Source of the DNA: Methylobacterium sp. Leaf465
GTDB lineage: Bacteria > Pseudomonadota > Alphaproteobacteria > Rhizobiales > Beijerinckiaceae
Length of the DNA: 64,000 bases
Direction of reading: 5' to 3'
NCBI RefSeq assembly: GCF_001424705.1
Contig: NZ_LMRA01000048.1
Span: 175,453 to 239,452, forward strand
This document shows, piece after piece, positions 61,602 to 64,000 of the stretch. The notes below the pieces were generated by a model. It searched no databases. It had not been told where the DNA came from and saw only the letters and a program-made list of their open reading frames with translations. Both the position numbers and the translations under genes were made by a program. Each line of letters starts with the position of its first letter. Position 1 is the first letter of the stretch.

Positions 61602-62540
61602 ATGACAGATGGACCTCCGGGTGCTGCCGAAGCGTTCCCCCGAGTGTACGTCGATGTGGAGTGCAGGACCTTGGCGCATGACCTCAGCTATCCGCCCCTG
61701 AACCAACCGAAGGAGGTGGCGGACGGCGTCTGGATCGTCGATGCCGCACCGATTCGTGCGGGCGGCATTCCACTCCCTTTGCGGATGACGGTGCTGCGAC
61801 TGGCCGGCGGTGAACTGTTGCTCCACTCGCCCGTTCCGCACCACCCGGGCCTTCAACGTGCCGTGGAGGGACTCGGGCGTATCGGGCACCTCGTAGCGCC
61901 GAGTGTCGGGCATTGGATGTTCCTGAAGGACTGGCAGACCGCTTGCCCCAACGCGATCACCTGGGCGGTGCCGGGGCTCGAAGACCGGAGCCAGGTGCGC
62001 CGATCTGGCCTCGCAATCGATGCGGAATTGGGAGACCAGCCGCCACGCGTCTGGGCGAACGAGATCGATCACGTCCTCGTCGCCGGACCCGTGTTCCAGG
62101 AAATTTGTCTGTTCCATCGCCCAAGCCGGACCCTCCTGCTGACGGATCTCATCATCAACCTCGAGGGCGACCTTCTGCCGGTCTTCGCGCGCGCCCTGGC
62201 CCGTCTGCTCGGCATCGTCGCCCCGGATGGCAAGGCACCGCTCTACCTGCGAGTCCTTCTGCGCCTGAACCATCGGGACACGGTCCGCGCCGCGCAGCGT
62301 CTCGTCGGCTTTCATCCGGACCGGGTGATCTTCGCGCACGGCCAATGGTTCAACCGCGATGCCACCGATGCACTCCGGCGCTCGCTCGCCTGGATCCTCG
62401 ACGAAGACCGCGCCTCGGCTCGACTGTCTGCGGACGGCGAGATGTCCACCCGAGCGCCCCTGCGTTCGACGGCCCTCGCGGGCGTGGCCCTCGCGGGTGT
62501 CGTGGGGCTTTTCGTCTATCTCCGTCGGTCGCGGCGCTGA
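61602..62540 (+). CDS. DUF4336 protein (metallo-beta-lactamase-like fold, degenerate)
   Basis: A 312-residue protein. The segment QPKEVADGVWIVDAAPIRAGG through RMTVLRLAGGELLLHSP matches the start of DUF4336 domains, which resemble metallo-beta-lactamase folds but lack the full HxHxDH metal motif. NEIDHVLVAGP and SRTLLLTDLIINL follow. A C-terminal hydrophobic helix (LAGVALAGVVGLFVYL) and a basic end suggest a tail anchor. The function is unknown. ATG 61602 is chosen; longer frames are not conserved-looking. Confidence 0.75.
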   Translation: MTDGPPGAAEAFPRVYVDVECRTLAHDLSYPPLNQPKEVADGVWIVDAAPIRAGGIPLPLRMTVLRLAGGELLLHSPVPHHPGLQRAVEGLGRIGHLVAPSVGHWMFLKDWQTACPNAITWAVPGLEDRSQVRRSGLAIDAELGDQPPRVWANEIDHVLVAGPVFQEICLFHRPSRTLLLTDLIINLEGDLLPVFARALARLLGIVAPDGKAPLYLRVLLRLNHRDTVRAAQRLVGFHPDRVIFAHGQWFNRDATDALRRSLAWILDEDRASARLSADGEMSTRAPLRSTALAGVALAGVVGLFVYLRRSRR

Positions 62541-62855
62541 TCGTCGCTGCAAGCCGATGAGTGCAGAGACAGGATCGCGTGAGTTGGTGCGGACGGCGGG
62601 AGACCCTGCTTACCACTCCAGACCGTTGTAAACGCTGATGTTTTTCGGACAATTTTGGAGGGCTTTGTAGCGGCTTTTGTAGCGGTTAGCGAGAGACTTA
62701 GCTGATCACAGGCTCCTGAACAGGTTGATGAGCAAAAGGTTGCCACGTGTGTTTGCGAGACCGCGAAGCTTGACCCTCCTGCTCAGCCGAACCATGGGTG
62801 GCGACACACTGGGATGACCAGAACGCTCGGCGCGAAAATCGGGGGGCAGCTACGA
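62541..62855. other. Boundary of an AT-richer region, no gene
   Basis: 315 bases in which composition falls from core-like GC to roughly half GC from about 62630 onward. It contains a short direct repeat TTTGTAGCGG (62665-62674 and 62676-62686 with one insertion, approximate positions). No tRNA, att site or integrase is recognisable. Confidence 0.4.
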
Positions 62856-63674
62856 ATGACTGGCTTATTGAAGGGATGCCGCGCCAAAATTGAGCGAGCC
62901 AGGGAAAGTATAAAAAATCTCAACAGTGAGATAATCACCTTTATGTCTGCCAATCCTCCGCCCTTCGCTCTATCTACTGATCTTCAGAACGATGCAAAAG
63001 AGTATCTCTTCTTCGTAAGAAAAACTCGACCTATTCCAGATAGATTCTCAGTGCTTGCCGGAGAAGTAATTCAACACATGAGGGCGAGTCTCGATTACCT
63101 ATTTTGTGGCCTTGTGGAACGAGCTGGAAACAGCGTTTAGAAGAGACATCATTTCCCAATCTACATTGCAACTAAAGAGTATAGAAAGGCTGTTGAAAAA
63201 GGGCTGTTCAATGACATTACGGCGACAGCGGCAAAAATTATAGATGATGTACAGCCGTGTCATCAGCTGACCCCAAGAGATACAGTACTTGCAGCTATCA
63301 GACAGCTTAATGACTTCGACAAGCACCGGTTACCCATCATCGTAGCTTCCGCCGCTTCTCTAGGCGATCAAATATTGATTGGAAGAAGCGACTCCGAACC
63401 TTTTCAGACAAATTCTGGGAATCCTTGCAGCATCGTGTCATTAGGCTCGCCGGCCACTGTGGAAATCACGGATGAAAAGGTAGCCTACTTCAGTATCACC
63501 CTCGGTGAGTCGACACCGAACTTTGAAGCTAAAGCCGACATCGCTGTTGAGGTAGCGTTCGCACAGTGTGGGCTCGCCAAGCTCGTACCAGTCACTGAAA
63601 CGCTTGACGGGATGCTCGCGGGCACGGTCCATACGATCAACGCTCTTAGTGGTGAGTTCGCCGCAGACGATTAA
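62856..63674 (+). pseudogene. Hypothetical gene interrupted by an in-frame amber codon
   Basis: From ATG 62856 (MTGLLKGCRAKIERARESI) one reading frame runs to the TAA at 63672-63674. It is broken only by a TAG at 63138-63140 (codon 95 of 273). Sequence on both sides is coherent: MRASLDYLFCGLVERAG before it, and HHFPIYIATKEYRKAVEKG, NDFDKHRLPIIVA after it. Together these recall a family of about 290-residue hypothetical proteins with LDxL, FPI and DKHR blocks. The composition is far lower in GC than the core genome, suggesting transfer. Function unknown; the stop is a nonsense mutation or a sequence error. Confidence 0.65.
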
Positions 63675-64000
63675 CCCTCGAATTTTCTCTAGACCATCGG
63701 TCGAGTTAGCAAGGGCATTCGGCGCGCGTAAGGGATTTGTCGGCCATTGATTGCGTGGGAAGTAAGCCCTATCTCCGCTTATTGTCAGCAATCAACTGAG
63801 GGTCGCATGCCTAACTTATCCACTCCTCTAGTCTTTGGAGTGGGAAGGAGTTCCCCGGAAGGCGTTAGGCTTTTAGGTACTTGCTTCCCAGTTGCTCCAA
63901 ACTGTCTGTCGTCAGATGATTTGGGACATTCAGCGGTGTTCAGGAGCGGAGGCTCTGGTCCATCTGGGGTAAGAGGTTAGGCAGCCTGCGCGTGATGGCG
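63675..64000. other. AT-richer right end of the window
   Basis: Continuation of the lower-GC patch. The only feature is a short ORF (63807-63980). A frame on the opposite strand across 63441-63791 is a shadow of the interrupted gene and its 3' side. Confidence 0.35.
63807..63980 (+). CDS. Short ORF, possible N-terminal fragment of a trypsin-like protein
   Basis: 57 codons from an ATG with GAGG 5 bases upstream (MPNLSTPLVFGVGRSSPEGV, then RLLGTCFPVAPN) to a TAG. The VRLLGTCFPVAP piece recalls the first strands of trypsin-like serine proteases (GTGF-V-AP). The expected histidine-containing TAAH motif does not follow, so it may be a truncated or frameshifted remnant. Identification is weak. Confidence 0.25.
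   Translation: MPNLSTPLVFGVGRSSPEGVRLLGTCFPVAPNCLSSDDLGHSAVFRSGGSGPSGVRG

Overview
The window is a GC-rich (visibly around 70%) chromosomal segment of an alphaproteobacterium of the Rhizobiales (Hyphomicrobiales). The most likely source is Methylobacterium or Methylorubrum. Reasons are the S2 protein with a C-terminal helix-hairpin-helix-like extension, the S6-S18-DUF2232-L9-DnaB order, the Porin_2-type outer-membrane porin, and a DHFR-like protein that closely resembles the dihydromethanopterin reductase DmrA of methylotrophic Methylobacterium. Nearly all of the window is core genome, with two degraded or foreign patches (about 51.7-53.2 kb and 62.6-64 kb).

Layout. 0-6 kb (minus strand): translation and envelope genes rpsB-tsf-pyrH-frr-uppS-cdsA. 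6.3-12.3 kb (plus): pdxJ-acpS, lepB-rnc-era, an RsmC-like methyltransferase overlapping an RsuA-type pseudouridine synthase, and a PepSY protein. 12.8-25.3 kb (plus): rpsF-rpsR-DUF2232-rplI, dnaB, a DUF29 protein, alr, radA, cvpA, purF, an SDR, the DmrA-like reductase and a GCS2-family carboxylate-amine ligase. 25.3-28.2 kb (minus): der, a YfgM-like protein and an NnrU-family protein. 28.3-36.1 kb: a secreted protein of unknown function, a LysR/aldo-keto reductase divergon, and the tesA / ybbA-ybbP divergon plus thpR. 36.2-45 kb (minus): a histidine operon (hisB-DUF2628-hisH-hisA-hisF-hisE) running into coaA, then mtnP and the cytochrome bc1 operon petABC. 45.5-51.2 kb: a hybrid histidine kinase preceded by a possible frameshifted gene that overlaps it, a glutamate/aspartate-type binding protein, and a large porin. 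51.7-53.2 kb: remains of a second amino-acid binding protein gene and of a dicarboxylate/glutamate symporter gene. 53.4-62.5 kb: Entner-Doudoroff eda-edd, a SulP transporter, a membrane diguanylate cyclase, an L,D-transpeptidase, a single-domain globin, an exported tyrosine/glycine-rich protein and a DUF4336 protein. 62.6-64 kb: an AT-richer patch with a hypothetical gene interrupted by an in-frame amber codon and a short ORF.

Several genes are tightly coupled, with 4-base stop/start overlaps: pdxJ/acpS, rsmC-like/rsuA, hisE/coaA, DUF2628/hisH and the pre-kinase ORF/kinase. rnc/era overlap by 8 bases. A number of start sites are non-ATG (petA and ybbA TTG; rnc, hisA, hisF, hisH, hisB, thpR, uppS, the DUF29 gene and the hybrid kinase GTG). 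I saw no tRNA, rRNA, CRISPR array, IS element or clear integrase. No complete novel system stands out. The points most worth checking are the dmrA neighbourhood, the decayed Glu/Asp uptake locus, the interrupted gene in the AT-rich patch, and the ORF overlapping the kinase.
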